Assembly: GCA_029204225.1 (NCBI GenBank)
Contig: CM055092.1
Coordinates: forward strand, 47,378,777 to 47,442,776
DNA from: Diphasiastrum complanatum
Taxonomy: Eukaryota; Streptophyta; Lycopodiopsida; Lycopodiales; Lycopodiaceae
Direction of reading: 5' to 3'
Length of the DNA: 64,000 bases
Under the pieces are notes generated by a model that worked only from the letters and a program-made list of their open reading frames with translations, did no database searches and had not been told where the DNA came from. Positions 62,100 through 64,000 of the stretch are shown here, one piece after another; position 1 is the first letter of the stretch, and each line of letters starts with the position of its first letter. A program made the position numbers and the translations under genes.

Positions 62100-62660
62100 G
62101 CCCCAGCAGTTGTTGAATAGCAATGTGTCATCCACGTACACTGTAATGATAATAACATAATGCTACACTAACTTGAAGTAGACATTCAAATATGAAGTGC
62201 TTGGGTTATAAACATGTTTGATAAGGAAAGTGTTGATCCTTTGGAACCAAGCTCTAGCGTATTGCTTCAAGCCGTAAAGTGCTCTACGGGATTACATACT
62301 TGATTTTCTTTGTTGTTGATTAGATAACCTTCGGGTTGTATCATATAGATATTTTCTTCGATAACTCCATTCAAGTAGGCTATTAGTACATCCATCTGAT
62401 ATTTCTCCAGATTCATTGCAACAACATACGATAGAAGAGTTCTGATTGAAAAATGCTTAACTATCGGCTTGAAATTCAATATAATCGATATTAGGGATCT
62501 GGGAAAATCCTTTTGCGACAAGTCAAGTTTTTCTTCGATCGATACTTTCATCAGCTTTGTATTTGATCTTGAATATCCATTTACAATCCACTACAATTCT
62601 GCTTGTAGGTAATTCGACAATAGTTCAAGTCCGGTTCTTGATTAGAGATGAATTATAATT
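62100..62660 (-). pseudogene. Copia reverse transcriptase fragment
   Basis: Reads HFSIRTLLSYVVAMNLEKYQ, MDVLIAYLNGVIEENIYMIQ, ARAWFQRINTFL and the active site TVYVDDTLLFNN (near 62135). Frames change near 62280. It lacks the upstream integrase and downstream RNase H. Confidence 0.85.
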
Positions 62661-62763
62661 ATAGCCAAGTGAAGCCAAAAGCATTTGATCTCCTAATCTT
62701 GCATCAAAAGCAATCAAATCACCAAATTTTAGACAGTAATAAGTTTATCATTGGTTTCTAACA
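62661..62763 (-). repeat. Truncated LTR start
   Basis: On the minus strand CGAGGGAGAG (62764-62774), a polypurine tract, precedes TGTTAGAAACC. The LTR is cut after about 100 bp at the join with the RT fragment. Confidence 0.6.
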
Positions 62764-62817
62764 CTCTCCCTCGATGATAAAATTACATTCTACTATTCCT
62801 AATAAAGTACAAAACTT

Positions 62818-63053
62818 TTAAAATTTACATCTACCTAATGACTTAGTAAGAATATATGCCACTTGATCTTCATATTTACAAAAAACAAGATCAAGGACTC
62901 CATCAAGAATTTTCTCTCGAACAAAATGATAATGTATTTTGATGTGCTTGGTTCGTGCATGTAGAACTGGATTTTTGGCAAGGTGTGAAGTGAGGTCTTT
63001 TCCATCCCATTGTAGATTCGTCAAGTACTTCAGACCCCTATTAGTCCATTTAG
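62818..63053 (-). pseudogene. Copia RNase H 3' end
   Basis: Reads GKDLTSHLAKNPVLHARTKH, HIKIHYHFVREKIL and DQVAYILTKSL, the C-terminal copia RNase H motif set, with the usual DxFTK tail changed to YILTK. The frame is cut at 63053 where LTR-like sequence begins. Confidence 0.85.
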
Positions 63054-63720
63054 TGTTGGGGGCTACATGGCAAGGTACCCTTAGGATCAAGGGCATGTAT
63101 CCTTGGATAAGGGCAGACAAGTGACTATACCTTAGTCAGAGGTATGGAGTCATGAGACCCTTGGATAAGGGTAAGGTTTGGTGCAATAGATAAAGGTACT
63201 ACTGTCATTGATTAAGGGCAAGTAGGTGTCTATGTCGTGGATGGAGGTATGGAACCTAGAAAGGTCTTAGAAAGTCATTGGATGACTATATTTCTAAACC
63301 TTGGGCCTCTACCTTGAACCATATCACTTTATTGGTCTTGGACCAAAGTATACAAGCACAACTTGGGCAATGGGTCCTAGTAGGAGGGTGCCCTCCTAAA
63401 GGGTCCATTGAGTTTCAAGTTCCACAAGAATAGTAATCAAAGAGTCATAAGTTATGAAAGATGTCTGATGACCTTCCATAAGCCTATTAAGGCTCTTAAA
63501 CTCCTCTAGGCCTCTCTCTTTCTCATTGGATGTGCATGGAACTCCATGGTGTATAGGAGAGAACTAAATGCCATCTATATAAGAGGAGTAGGGTGCCCAT
63601 TGGGAGGGAGAGAGATCTCTTTTGCTTACCTTGCTTATGCTCTAGTGTGGATACTAGTGTGTAGAGTAATTCTTGTGTGTAGTATGTTAAGGGTTTAGAT
63701 CTTGCTTATGGTATGGGACA
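63054..63720. repeat. Possible LTR between two copia fragments
   Basis: Begins TGTTGGGGGC and could end GGGACA near 63720. It contains several CTTGGATAAGGGCA-like repeats (63095-63215). It separates an RNase H piece from a gag piece. The end and any target duplication are not certain. Confidence 0.4.
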
Positions 63721-64000
63721 TAAGTAGGTGGCTATACTCATCACAAACATCTGATGTGACTTACTCAGACTATTCAATGTCAATTGCACGATCTCACAAT
63801 CTTGTACTCGCTCTCCAACTGCTGCTAATTGGTCACAAATTTCTTTTATCTTCAGTAGGTGATCGGCAATAGTTGCATCATCATCCATCCGTAATATATG
63901 TAACTTCCTCGTCAAAAAAAGTATTCGAGATGTGTTTGTCATTTCAAACAATGCCTTCAATGTATCCCACGCTTCTTTCGGCCCTTCTGAATATGAAATG
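63706..64000 (-). pseudogene. Copia gag fragment at the window edge
   Basis: Reads MKALFEMTNTSRILFLTRKL, LRMDDDATIADHLLKIKEIC and LTLNSLSKSHQMFVMSI, a UBN2-type copia gag. It continues beyond the right edge and its C-terminal part is lost. Confidence 0.8.

Overview
The window is nuclear DNA of a land plant with a large, transposon-rich genome. The evidence is spliced genes with kilobase introns, nested Ty1/copia and Ty3/gypsy LTR retrotransposons, a hAT-type DNA transposon, and long (GA)n/(CT)n microsatellites. The gene style would fit a fern or another non-angiosperm lineage, but the sequence alone does not settle this. I saw no bacterial operons, CRISPR arrays or rRNA.

Two host genes can be supported, both on the minus strand. 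At the left edge (422-1309) is an unrecognised 295-codon frame with a GA-rich 5' leader and a promoter dense in ACGTG cores. The main gene, 33343-61343, is a plant cereblon (LON-domain plus CULT-domain substrate receptor of CUL4-DDB1 ubiquitin ligases). I assembled it from ten exons whose splice sites and phases all agree; it predicts 554 residues. About 1.7 kb of coding sequence is spread over 28 kb because introns 3, 5 and 7 (10.2, 3.5 and 8.2 kb) hold transposons. Intron 7 has a GC-AG splice pair. The second zinc knuckle of the CULT domain reads C-x-C instead of C-x2-C.

Layout: 1-2000 host gene and promoter; 2000-4980 intergenic with microsatellites; 4985-15350 a Ty3/gypsy 3' end and LTR split by a complete copia element (7251-14352, 5-bp target duplication); 15680-20771 copia fragments, a copia LTR and a gypsy gag followed by an unexplained 243-codon frame; 22569-22715 a very long CT repeat; 24675-31353 possible LTRs, copia fragments and a 390-bp foldback; 33343-61343 cereblon and its intronic transposons; 62080-64000 copia fragments.

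The most unusual element is a 404-bp TRIM (46240-46643) inside a gypsy pol remnant in cereblon intron 5. It has two 144-bp LTRs, a 5-bp target duplication, an initiator-Met-type primer site and a polypurine tract. Each LTR carries a 72-nt tRNA-like sequence with A and B boxes. This resembles Cassandra elements, which carry 5S rNA promoters in their LTRs, but with a tRNA-type promoter instead. The second is a 6231-bp hAT-type transposon (52725-58955, 8-bp target duplication). It encodes a BED/DUF659-like transposase with an AT-hook tail and, convergently, a small charged second protein.
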